In this document: positions 1-5,846 of the stretch, piece after piece
How the letters are laid out: each line of letters opens with the position of its first letter
Position numbering within the stretch: position 1 is the stretch's first letter
From: Paludibacteraceae bacterium
GTDB taxonomy: Bacteria; Bacteroidota; Bacteroidia; Bacteroidales; Paludibacteraceae
Reading direction: 5' to 3'
Assembly: GCA_017402895.1 (NCBI GenBank)
Contig: JAFPLG010000129.1
Span: 1 to 6,999, forward strand
Length of the DNA stretch: 6,999 nt
Position numbers and translations under genes: made by a program
The notes under the pieces: generated by a model
The model's database searches: none
Told to the model about the DNA's origin: nothing
Seen by the model: only the letters and a program-made list of their open reading frames with translations

Positions 1-1
1 A

Positions 2-49
2 TCCTACCACCGCTCTTTGTATCCCAAAGTGCTCGCTATGCTCCGATGA
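2..49 (+). CDS. 3' end of an upstream gene (partial, product unknown)
   Basis: Frame 2 is open from the window edge to a TGA at 47-49 and would encode a C-terminal tail ending SLYPKVLAMLR. The stop overlaps the start codon of the glycosyltransferase as ATGA (46-49). This is the usual arrangement of translationally coupled genes, and the same overlap occurs at nqrB/nqrC further on. Fifteen codons are too few to identify a family. From context it is probably another gene of a polysaccharide or glycan assembly cluster, but that is inference. A chance open frame of this length is possible; the ATGA overlap is the main support. Confidence 0.5.
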   Translation, partial: SYHRSLYPKVLAMLR

Positions 50-1170
50 AAAAGATCCTCGTCATATCCGATCCGCCTGCTGCCCCCGGTTATCTGCCGC
101 GAGTACGCTATCTGTGCGACTTCCTGAGCCGGCACGGATACGACGTCACCTTGCTCACCGAGCAATACCAACCGCTCCCCTTCGACCATGCCTACCCAAT
201 TCATACCATTCCGATGTATTCGGGAGGCGCGCTTGACTGGGCACTCAAGACCGCGTGGACACTCCTTACCGACTGGCACAACCTTGCCTTCGCCCGCAAG
301 GCACTCCACAGATTACCAATCACCAATCACCAATACGACTTTGTCGTATGCTCCGCCTTCTCCGACTTCCCGCTCGGAGCGGCAGAGCGTATAGCCCATC
401 AACTGGATGTGCCGCTTATTTGCGACATACGCGACTTGGATGAACAGGTTGACAACTCACGTTATCAGTACCACCATCGAGCATGGTGGACTCGCCCGTT
501 CCGACGCATCTATCGCGCCGTGCATATCCGTCGCCGCAACCGAGTGCTCAGAGCCGCACAAGCGATCACTACCGTTTCCGACTGGCACGCAGACTTTATT
601 CGTCAGTTCAACCCGAATGTACATACCATCTACAACGGATATGATGCGGCTCAGTTCTATCCGGAAGACATTCCGACCGACACGTTCCGCATCACCTATA
701 TCGGTTCGCTCTTTGATTGGCAACGTCCCGCTCTCGATAAAGTAAAACAAGCCATTGACGAGCTCAATAAATCAGAAATCAAAAATCTAAAATCTAAAAT
801 CATTTTGGACGTGCACACGCCAAAATGCCAGCCTATTCCGCACAACAAGCTGGGCGATGCTATTCGCCAAAGCAGCATCATGCTCGTTCTCACGTCCACC
901 CACACCCACGGCATGCTCACTACTAAGTTCTACGAGGCGCTTGGCTGTCAAAAACCTATTCTCTGTGTTCCTTCCGACCGGGGGGCTTTGGCCGAACTAA
1001 TCAACTATACCCATGCCGGTATTGCCACCGATGATATCGACCGAATCAAGACCTTCTTGTCTAATCAATACCATGCATGGCAGAAAAGCGGCTTTACCCG
1101 CCAATCGACTTTGCATCACGAGGAGTTCTCTCGCGAAGCACAATCTGCTGTCTTTCTAAGGTTGCTCTAA
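46..1170 (+). CDS. GT-B fold glycosyltransferase, GT4-like
   Basis: This 374-residue soluble protein has the two-domain layout of GT4-type glycosyltransferases, which move a sugar from a nucleotide donor to an acceptor, typically during lipopolysaccharide, capsule or exopolysaccharide synthesis at the inner membrane. The N-terminal Rossmann domain opens with MKKILVISDPP, then YLPRVRYLCDFLSRHGYDVTL (about 16-36), a strand YDFVVCSAFSD (97-107) and CDIRDL (126-131). The linker region TTVSDW...YNGYD (175-200) is typical of the family. The C-terminal donor-binding domain starts at ITYIGS (216-221) and includes TTKFYEALGCQKPILCVPS (292-310), corresponding to the usual K-x-x-E-x-L-x-x-x-K-P-I-L segment. 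No signal peptide or membrane segment is visible. The ATG at 46 overlaps the preceding stop, which supports the start. Sugar donor and acceptor cannot be read from sequence. Two 7-bp tandem arrays lie in the gene, encoding residues 91-97 and 241-252, each just before a predicted beta strand. Confidence 0.85.
   Translation: MKKILVISDPPAAPGYLPRVRYLCDFLSRHGYDVTLLTEQYQPLPFDHAYPIHTIPMYSGGALDWALKTAWTLLTDWHNLAFARKALHRLPITNHQYDFVVCSAFSDFPLGAAERIAHQLDVPLICDIRDLDEQVDNSRYQYHHRAWWTRPFRRIYRAVHIRRRNRVLRAAQAITTVSDWHADFIRQFNPNVHTIYNGYDAAQFYPEDIPTDTFRITYIGSLFDWQRPALDKVKQAIDELNKSEIKNLKSKIILDVHTPKCQPIPHNKLGDAIRQSSIMLVLTSTHTHGMLTTKFYEALGCQKPILCVPSDRGALAELINYTHAGIATDDIDRIKTFLSNQYHAWQKSGFTRQSTLHHEEFSREAQSAVFLRLL
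315..335 (+). repeat. Heptanucleotide tandem array, 3 units (ACCAATC)
   Basis: Three consecutive 7-bp units read ACCAATC, ACCAATC, ACCAATA. They lie in the glycosyltransferase reading frame and encode PITNHQY (residues 91-97) between the helix ending KALHRL and the strand YDFVV. Three units equal seven codons, so the frame survives, but gain or loss of one unit would shift it. Confidence 0.85.
768..802 (+). repeat. Heptanucleotide tandem array, 5 degenerate units (AAAATCT-like)
   Basis: Five consecutive 7-bp units read TAAATCA, GAAATCA, AAAATCT, AAAATCT, AAAATCA. They share the AATC core and 7-bp period with the array at 315-335. The encoded stretch, residues 241-252 (NKSEIKNLKSKI), is lysine-rich and sits between a helix and the strand leading to LDVHT. 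Its composition is far more A-rich than the surrounding gene. Confidence 0.75.
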
Positions 1171-1212
1171 TTGCAACAACACTTTACAAATTTAAAAAAA
1201 TTGCGCGCGCGC

Positions 1213-1243
1213 TTGCGTATGTAAAGAAAAAATAGTATCTTTG
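1213..1243 (+). promoter_or_regulatory. Bacteroidales-type promoter for nqrABCDEF
   Basis: A -33 element TTG (1213-1215) lies 20 bp upstream of TATCTTTG (1236-1243), which matches the TAnnTTTG -7 consensus of the primary sigma factor in Bacteroidota. Transcription would be expected to begin within roughly ten bases after the -7 box, near 1250. The spacer and the region upstream are A-rich. This is the only good match between the two transcription units, and it indicates that nqr is transcribed separately from the glycosyltransferase cluster. Confidence 0.75.
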
Positions 1244-1261
1244 CAGCGCATTTTGTGGAGC

Positions 1262-1283
1262 ATGGGAAAGAGTAATGGGAAAG
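1262..1283 (+). repeat. Short direct repeat ATGGGAAAG (two copies) in the nqr leader
   Basis: ATGGGAAAG occurs at 1262-1270 and again at 1275-1283, offset by 13 bases, just after the predicted transcription start. It could be a binding site for a protein or RNA, or chance. Nothing in the sequence decides its role. Confidence 0.5.
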
Positions 1284-1381
1284 TCGAAAGTATATCGTAT
1301 CCCACCCATACCTATAATATACTATGTATATTATCCTGTGATAAAAAAAAACAGCCCCAAAAAACAAACAATTATAATTAA
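1262..1381 (+). CDS. Possible 39-codon leader ORF upstream of nqrA (weak)
   Basis: An ATG at 1262, about a dozen bases after the predicted transcription start, opens a frame of 39 codons that ends in TAA at 1379-1381, six bases before the nqrA ATG. The peptide would begin MGKSNGKVES and end KTNNYN, with a short hydrophobic patch ILCIL and two cysteines in the middle. There is no Shine-Dalgarno sequence, but nqrA lacks one too. The frame runs through the inverted repeat at 1314-1334 and a lysine-rich AAA run. No family was recognised. It may simply be an untranslated leader that happens to lack in-frame stops. Confidence 0.15.
   Translation: MGKSNGKVESISYPTHTYNILCILSCDKKKQPQKTNNYN
1314..1334 (+). 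promoter_or_regulatory. Perfect 9-bp inverted repeat in the nqr leader
   Basis: The arms ATAATATAC (1314-1322) and GTATATTAT (1326-1334) are exact reverse complements around a TAT spacer, about 65-85 bases after the predicted transcription start. As DNA it could be an operator for a dimeric regulator; as RNA it is an AU-rich hairpin. An upstream GTATAT (1290-1295) could pair instead with 1317-1322, so two mutually exclusive pairings are possible. It is not an intrinsic terminator on the + strand because A residues, not T residues, follow. Confidence 0.5.
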
Positions 1382-1387
1382 CAATTT

Positions 1388-2740
1388 ATGCAAACAATCA
1401 AGCTGAAACGTGGTTTGAACATTCCTTTTGAAGGGCCGGCCGCTGAGACACTGGGTAGTGTACGGCGTCCTGAGGTCTTTCATATCGTTCCGGACCACTT
1501 CGCCGGCATCACTCCGAAACTAGATGTCAAGGTCGGCGACAAAGTGAAAGCAGGTAGCCCCCTCTTTCACGACAAGACGTTTGAGGAGATGCATTTTACT
1601 TCTCCGATAAGCGGTGAAGTCAAAGAGATTGTTCGTGGCGAGCGCCGTAAGATCCTCTCCATCGACATTCTCGCTGACGCGAAGATCGCTTATGAGAAGT
1701 ATGACACCGCAGAGGATGTCAAGGCTCTGCTCTTGAAGAGCGGTCTGTGGGCGCTGATGAAACAACGTCCGTACGACTGCATCGCATTGCCGACGAAGAC
1801 TCCGCGTGCCATCTTCATCTCCTCGTTCGATTCTGCTCCCGTAGCTCCGAACTACGAGTTTGTACTGAAAGGCCAGCTGCCAACTTTACAAGCAGCCGTT
1901 AGTGCTCTCGCCAAAATGGCGCCGGTATTCATCGGTATCCAGGCAGGCGCTCGTGCCACCGAGTTCCGTGAGCTCAAGGACTGCACGCTGTATGAAGTAG
2001 CGGGTCCGCACCCTGCCGGCAACGTAGGTGTGCAGTTGAACAACCTCGCACCGCTGGCGAAGGGTGAGACGGTATTCACCATCAACATCCAAGATCTCGC
2101 CATCATCGGCCGTCTGTTCCAGAAGGGCATCGTAGACTACCAGAAATTAGTGGCCCTGACCGGTCCGTTGGCTTACGGTCGTCAGTACTACAACGTGCTA
2201 CCCGGTATGCCCGTTAGCGCTATTCTGCGCAGCAACATCCAGGTTGGCGTTCCCGCCCGTCTGGTAGCCGGCAACGTGCTGAGTGGTCATCAGATTACGA
2301 TGGACGACATGCTGTCGGTCTATGACAACCAGCTAACCGTGCTTGACGAAGGCAGCGAGAACCATGAGTTCATGGGCTGGCTGCTGCCGCGCTTCTCGGC
2401 CTTCAACGCCGGTTGTACTGATCCAGCCAAGATGTTCGACAACGGCTTTACCCGTTGGCTCTTTGGTCCTAAGCATTATCGTTGGGATGCTCGTTTGAAG
2501 GGTGGACGTCGTGCTATCATCGTGAGTGGTGAATACGACCGCGTCTTTCCGATGGACATCTATCCCGAGTACCTTATCAAGGCGATGATCGCCGGCAACC
2601 TCGACCGTATGGAGGCCCTGGGTGCTTACGAGGTAGCTCCCGAGGATTTCGCACTCTGCGAATACGTATGCACCAGCAAGATGCCGCTGCAGGCTATCGT
2701 TCGCGAAGCATTGGATAACTTAAAGAAGGAGATTGAGTGA
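1388..2740 (+). CDS. nqrA: Na+-translocating NADH:quinone oxidoreductase subunit A
   Basis: NqrA is the peripheral cytoplasmic subunit of Na+-NQR. It sits against NqrB and contributes to quinone binding. The 450 residues match the usual family length of about 446-450. The start MQTIKLKRGLNIPFEG has the family's IKxKGLxxPxxG signature. A barrel-sandwich domain related to RnfC and biotinyl carriers follows, with KVGDKVKAGSPLF (48-60) and SPISGEVKEI (72-81). Further landmarks are GPHPAGNVGVQ (206-216), INIQDLAIIGRLF (232-244), GNVLSG (295-300), EGSENHEFMGW (321-331) and the C-terminal block EDFALCEYVCTSK (419-431). No cofactor site is expected in this subunit. The start is fixed by N-terminal homology. 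It has no Shine-Dalgarno sequence, only an AT-rich stretch, as is common in Bacteroidota. It is the first gene of the operon and its stop overlaps the nqrB start as TGATG. Confidence 0.97.
   Translation: MQTIKLKRGLNIPFEGPAAETLGSVRRPEVFHIVPDHFAGITPKLDVKVGDKVKAGSPLFHDKTFEEMHFTSPISGEVKEIVRGERRKILSIDILADAKIAYEKYDTAEDVKALLLKSGLWALMKQRPYDCIALPTKTPRAIFISSFDSAPVAPNYEFVLKGQLPTLQAAVSALAKMAPVFIGIQAGARATEFRELKDCTLYEVAGPHPAGNVGVQLNNLAPLAKGETVFTINIQDLAIIGRLFQKGIVDYQKLVALTGPLAYGRQYYNVLPGMPVSAILRSNIQVGVPARLVAGNVLSGHQITMDDMLSVYDNQLTVLDEGSENHEFMGWLLPRFSAFNAGCTDPAKMFDNGFTRWLFGPKHYRWDARLKGGRRAIIVSGEYDRVFPMDIYPEYLIKAMIAGNLDRMEALGAYEVAPEDFALCEYVCTSKMPLQAIVREALDNLKKEIE
2724..2731 (+). promoter_or_regulatory. Ribosome binding site of nqrB (decides the start)
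   Basis: AGAAGGAG, lying inside the last codons of nqrA, ends 8 bases before the ATG at 2740 but only 5 before the in-frame GTG at 2737. The spacing and the TGATG overlap favour ATG 2740. Confidence 0.65.
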
Positions 2741-3939
2741 TGGAAAAGTTTTATCAGATTTGGAAGAAGTTCGGCAAGAACTTCGAAGAGGGCGGCAAGC
2801 TCCAGAAGCTCAGCTCGTTCTACGATGCTTTTGATACCTTCCTGTTCACCCCGAATACCACAGCCAAGCGTGTGGGCGCTCAGATTCACGACGGTTCGGA
2901 TAGCAAGCGTACGATGATTCTCGTCGTAATGGCACTTATCCCGGCTATGCTGTTTGGTATGTTCAACGTCGGCTACCAGCACCTCTTGGCTACCGGTCAA
3001 CTGGGTGCAGGTTTAACTTGCGCCCTATGGTGGAAAGCGTTCGGCTTCGGTCTGCTGGCCGTACTGCCGTATATCATCGTGGCCTATGCCGTAGGTCTGG
3101 GCATCGAGTTCATCGTAGCGCAGATCAAGCACGAGGAGGTTGCTGAAGGATTCCTGGTTACCGGATTCATTATCCCGCTCATCGTGCCGATCAACACCCC
3201 GCTGTGGCAGGTAGCAATCGCCGTTGCGTTTGCCGTTATCTTTGCCAAGGAGGTATTTGGCGGAACGGGTTATAATATCTTCAACGTTGCGCTTATCACG
3301 CGTGCCTTCCTGTTCTTTGCTTATCCGTCGCAGATGACCGGCGATACGCCGTTCGTTCGCGTTGGCGGCACATGGGGCTGGGATGCAGGTCAACTAGTTG
3401 ATGGTTATACCACGGCTACTCCGCTCACCCAGATCGGAACCACCACAGACGCCTCTTTGATGCCTGTCGGCTTCTGGGATGCCGTCAATGGTCTGATTCC
3501 GGGCTCTGTAGGCGAGACCTGTATCTGGGCTATCGCGCTGGGTGCTATTCTGCTGATTGTGACGGGTGGAGCTAGCTGGAAGACCATGCTCTCCGCATTC
3601 ATCGGTGGTGGTCTGACCGCTTGGTTGTTCAACCAGTTCGGACCCGATACAGCAGCTGCCAACCTGCCATGGTACATGCATCTGGTAATGGGTGGTTTCG
3701 CTTTCGGTGCCGTATTCATGGCGACCGATCCTGTCACCTCGGCTCGTACGGAGTGCGGTAAGTGGATCTACGGATTCTTAATCGGTCTTGTAGCAGTTGT
3801 TGTTCGTGTACTCAACCCGGGATATCCAGAGGGTATGATGCTGGCTATCCTGCTCATGAACGCCTTTGCTCCGCTCATCGACTGGTGCGTAGTGAATGCA
3901 AATAGTAAGAAACGTGCTAAAAGGGAGGTGAAGCTATGA
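2740..3939 (+). CDS. nqrB: Na+-translocating NADH:quinone oxidoreductase subunit B
   Basis: NqrB is the large membrane subunit. It carries a covalent FMN and noncovalent riboflavin, takes part in quinone reduction and is generally held to house the Na+ pathway. With the ATG start it has 399 residues, close to the family's usual 400-415. A GTG one codon earlier is possible but less well spaced from the ribosome binding site. After a soluble N-terminal part of about 55 residues come around ten hydrophobic segments from about 58 to 383, as expected. The family block GGTGYNIFNVALITRAFLFF runs from about 174 to 193. The FMN attachment site reads DGYTTATPL (221-229), with Thr227 as the acceptor of the phosphoester-linked FMN. 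NqrC and most described sites have SGAT here, so this TTAT form is a variant that keeps the critical Asp, Ala and Thr. The gene overlaps nqrA by 1 base and nqrC by 4. Confidence 0.97.
   Translation: MEKFYQIWKKFGKNFEEGGKLQKLSSFYDAFDTFLFTPNTTAKRVGAQIHDGSDSKRTMILVVMALIPAMLFGMFNVGYQHLLATGQLGAGLTCALWWKAFGFGLLAVLPYIIVAYAVGLGIEFIVAQIKHEEVAEGFLVTGFIIPLIVPINTPLWQVAIAVAFAVIFAKEVFGGTGYNIFNVALITRAFLFFAYPSQMTGDTPFVRVGGTWGWDAGQLVDGYTTATPLTQIGTTTDASLMPVGFWDAVNGLIPGSVGETCIWAIALGAILLIVTGGASWKTMLSAFIGGGLTAWLFNQFGPDTAAANLPWYMHLVMGGFAFGAVFMATDPVTSARTECGKWIYGFLIGLVAVVVRVLNPGYPEGMMLAILLMNAFAPLIDWCVVNANSKKRAKREVKL
3921..3931 (+). promoter_or_regulatory. Strong ribosome binding site of nqrC
   Basis: AAGGGAGGTGA is a near-complete anti-Shine-Dalgarno match ending four bases before the nqrC ATG at 3936. 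It is encoded within the NqrB C-terminal codons for KREVK. Confidence 0.75.
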
Positions 3940-4601
3940 AACTGAATACGAATAGCAATGTATATACGATCGTATATGCAACCATCGTCGTTATCGTCGT
4001 AGCCGTGCTGCTGGCCCTAGCCCACATGGGACTCAAGGACACGCAGGACGAGAAGGTCAAACTGGATCAGCAGAAGCAGATGCTCGTAGCGCTCCGCTAC
4101 GACCTGAAGAACTGCCCGAATCCGGCAGCCACCTATGAGGAGCTGGTCGTGGACACACTCCAGATGACCGAGGATAACGAGAAAGCTAATATTATCCGTT
4201 TCCATCTGCCGGACGGCGCCACCAAGTACGTACTGCGTCTACACGGTGCCGGTCTGTGGGGCGGTATCGGCGGTTATATCGCTATGGATGAGGATAAGAA
4301 CACCATCTACGGCATCAACTTCAACCATGAGTCTGAGACTCCTGGTCTGGGAGCCCTGATCGTAGAGGAGCCTTTCCGCAAGCAGTTCGAGGGCAAGCAG
4401 ATTCGCAACGAAGCAGGCAAGATGGTATCTATCGCCGTCATGAAGCAGGGTAAGACCTGTGAGGCGGGCGAGAAGTACCAGGTGGACGCCGTCAGCGGTG
4501 CCACCATCACCTCGACCGGTGTGAGCGATATGCTACATGAGAACCTCTGCACGGAGTACGCTGATTTTCTAAAAGTAGAACCTAAAACAGAGGAGGAATA
4601 A
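3936..4601 (+). CDS. nqrC: Na+-translocating NADH:quinone oxidoreductase subunit C
   Basis: NqrC is a single-anchor membrane subunit with a soluble domain carrying a covalent FMN, passing electrons between the NqrD/E iron site and NqrB. The 221 residues comprise a short N-terminus, one transmembrane helix (about 11-30, TIVYATIVVIVVAVLLALA), then the FMN-binding domain. Family marks are LHGAGLWGGIGGYIA (102-116), HESETPGLGA (131-140) and the flavinylation motif DAVSGATITSTGV (184-196), with Thr190 as the FMN acceptor. The protein is shorter than the roughly 255-residue gammaproteobacterial form, but no core motif is missing. It ends in an acidic tail (KTEEE) whose codons supply the ribosome binding site for nqrD. 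Its start overlaps the nqrB stop as ATGA, suggesting translational coupling. Attachment of FMN needs an ApbE transferase, not found in this window. Confidence 0.97.
   Translation: MKLNTNSNVYTIVYATIVVIVVAVLLALAHMGLKDTQDEKVKLDQQKQMLVALRYDLKNCPNPAATYEELVVDTLQMTEDNEKANIIRFHLPDGATKYVLRLHGAGLWGGIGGYIAMDEDKNTIYGINFNHESETPGLGALIVEEPFRKQFEGKQIRNEAGKMVSIAVMKQGKTCEAGEKYQVDAVSGATITSTGVSDMLHENLCTEYADFLKVEPKTEEE
4591..4598 (+). promoter_or_regulatory. Ribosome binding site of nqrD
   Basis: AGGAGGAA lies in the last glutamate codons of nqrC, five bases before the nqrD ATG at 4604. Confidence 0.75.
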
Positions 4602-4603
4602 TT

Positions 4604-5221
4604 ATGCTGAGTCAGAAAACTAAAGAGACACTTCTGGGTCCTCTGAATGTAAATAACCCTGTCGTAGTACAGGTGCTAGGTATCTGTTCGGCACTGGCCG
4701 TTACGGTGCAGTTGAAACCTGCGTTGGTTATGGGTATTGCCGTTACGATCATCGTAGCGCTGTCGAACGTGATTATCTCGTTGCTGCGTAATACGATTCC
4801 GATGCGAATCCGTATTATCGTCCAATTGGTAGTAGTAGCCGCATTGGTTACGCTCGTGAGCGAAGTGCTCAAGGCCTTTGCCTACGACGTCGCTATGCAG
4901 CTGTCGGTCTATATCGGACTGATCATCACCAACTGTATCCTGATGGGTCGTCTCGAGGCGTTTGCCATGACCAACAAGCCGTGGGATTCGCTGCTCGACG
5001 GTCTGGGCAACGGCTTCGGTTATGCCATCATCCTCATCATCGTCGCTTTCTTCCGCGAACTGCTCGGTTCGGGTTCGCTACTTGGCTATCAGGTCATTCC
5101 TGACAGCTGGTACGCAGCCGGTTACGAGAACTGCGGTATGATGATGATGCCGGCTATGGCATTGATTCTTGTAGGTTGTATCATCTGGGCTCACCGCTCA
5201 TTAAATAAGGAGGAGAAATAA
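4604..5221 (+). CDS. nqrD: Na+-translocating NADH:quinone oxidoreductase subunit D
   Basis: NqrD is an integral membrane subunit homologous to RnfE. With NqrE it forms an inverted pair holding an iron centre ([2Fe-2S] in recent structures) midway in the membrane, relaying electrons from NqrF to NqrC. The 205 residues are nearly all hydrophobic, consistent with six transmembrane helices. The two ligand cysteines are visible: Cys28 in [10 protein letters not shown] (25-34) and Cys111 in [13 protein letters not shown] (109-121). [13 protein letters not shown] (149-161) is another conserved block. The start follows the nqrC stop by two bases and has a strong ribosome binding site. The NqrC-like acidic/lysine tail pattern recurs here (LNKEEK) and encodes the next ribosome binding site. 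Length and motifs are normal for the family. Confidence 0.97.
   Translation: MLSQKTKETLLGPLNVNNPVVVQVLGICSALAVTVQLKPALVMGIAVTIIVALSNVIISLLRNTIPMRIRIIVQLVVVAALVTLVSEVLKAFAYDVAMQLSVYIGLIITNCILMGRLEAFAMTNKPWDSLLDGLGNGFGYAIILIIVAFFRELLGSGSLLGYQVIPDSWYAAGYENCGMMMMPAMALILVGCIIWAHRSLNKEEK
5207..5215 (+). promoter_or_regulatory. Ribosome binding site of nqrE
   Basis: AAGGAGGAG overlaps the NqrD C-terminal codons for KEE and ends seven bases before the nqrE ATG at 5223. Confidence 0.75.
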
Positions 5222-5222
5222 T

Positions 5223-5831
5223 ATGGAACATGCAATTAGCTTATTCGTTCGCTCGATTTTTGCGGACAATATGATTTTCGCCTTCTTCCTGGGTATGTGT
5301 TCGTACCTGGCTGTGTCGAAGACGGTGAAGACCAGTGCCGGTCTGGGTGTAGCCGTTACGTTTGTGCTACTCATCACCCTGCCGGTCAACTACCTACTTC
5401 AGGTATACGTGCTCAACCCGTTGGGCCTGGGATATCTGAGTTTCATCCTCTTCATCGCCGTCATTGCCGCTATCGTGCAACTGGTGGAGATGATCGTGGA
5501 GAAATACAGTCCTTCGCTCTATGCGAGTCTGGGTATCTTCCTGCCGCTGATCGCTGTGAACTGCGCCATCATGGGTGGTTCGCTCTTCATGCAGCAACGC
5601 ATCCTGCTCGACCCCGAGAATGTCAAGGCTATCGCCGGTATCGGTGACGCTTTTGCCTACGCTCTCGGTTCGGGTATCGGATGGTTTATGGCTATCGTCT
5701 GCCTGGCAGGTATTCGTGAGAAAATGGAGTATAACGACGTTCCGAAGCCCTTGCAGGGTCTGGGCATCACCTTCATCACCGTAGGTCTGATGGCTATGGC
5801 TTTCATGTGCTTCTCGGGACTTAATATCTAA
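5223..5831 (+). CDS. nqrE: Na+-translocating NADH:quinone oxidoreductase subunit E
   Basis: NqrE is the RnfA-like membrane partner of NqrD, with opposite topology, completing the shared intramembrane iron site. The 202 residues match the family's usual 198-202. The N-terminus [19 protein letters not shown] is characteristic. The ligand cysteines are Cys26 in [12 protein letters not shown] (22-33) and Cys114 in [14 protein letters not shown] (109-122). The latter block occupies the place of the TNCILMGR block in NqrD, showing the internal relationship of the two subunits. Six hydrophobic segments are apparent. [13 protein letters not shown] (142-154) and AGIREKMEY (162-170) are also typical. 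One base separates it from the nqrD stop (5219-5221), and it ends 15 bases before nqrF. Confidence 0.97.
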   Translation: MEHAISLFVRSIFADNMIFAFFLGMCSYLAVSKTVKTSAGLGVAVTFVLLITLPVNYLLQVYVLNPLGLGYLSFILFIAVIAAIVQLVEMIVEKYSPSLYASLGIFLPLIAVNCAIMGGSLFMQQRILLDPENVKAIAGIGDAFAYALGSGIGWFMAIVCLAGIREKMEYNDVPKPLQGLGITFITVGLMAMAFMCFSGLNI

Positions 5832-5832
5832 T

Positions 5833-5839
5833 GGGAGGA
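5833..5839 (+). promoter_or_regulatory. Ribosome binding site of nqrF
   Basis: GGGAGGA in the 15-base nqrE-nqrF gap ends seven bases before the ATG at 5847. An ATG at 5831-5833 is out of frame with nqrF and is not its start. Confidence 0.7.
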
Positions 5840-5846
5840 CAGGATT

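Larger units (their letters stand above)
1171..1387. other. Intergenic region with promoter and leader of the nqr operon
   Basis: This 217-bp gap separates the glycosyltransferase from nqrA. Directly after the stop there is only a weak 5-bp stem (GTTGC 1161-1165 with GCAAC 1173-1177) and no T run, so I do not call an intrinsic terminator. An A/T tract (1186-1202) is followed by ten alternating G/C bases (1203-1212) abutting the promoter. Downstream of the promoter is a leader of about 140 nt with a direct repeat, an inverted repeat and an A-rich stretch running into the nqrA start. No known riboswitch class was recognised. Confidence 0.7.

Noticed and set aside
4..309. A 101-codon open frame on the - strand at the window start
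   Set aside because: It is antisense to the glycosyltransferase N-terminal domain and shows no recognisable motif or ribosome binding site.
471..489. Perfect 7-bp inverted repeat (CCACCAT ... ATGGTGG) in the glycosyltransferase gene
   Set aside because: It lies mid-gene, encodes the ordinary segment YHHRAWW and has no following T run. A 7-bp match with a 5-base loop is expected by chance in a window of this size.
1161..1177. Possible terminator hairpin at the end of the glycosyltransferase gene
   Set aside because: The stem is only 5 bp (GTTGC/GCAAC) with a 7-base loop and no U tract after it, so it does not support an intrinsic terminator.
1167..1367. A 66-codon - strand frame across the glycosyltransferase-nqrA gap
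   Set aside because: Its composition simply reflects AT-rich intergenic DNA (Phe, Tyr, Ile and Lys rich). It runs through the nqr promoter on the opposite strand and has no family signature.
5831..5846. ATG at 5831 overlapping the nqrE stop as a possible nqrF start
   Set aside because: It is in a different frame from nqrF and overlaps the ribosome binding site. The in-frame ATG at 5847 is followed directly by the expected membrane anchor.
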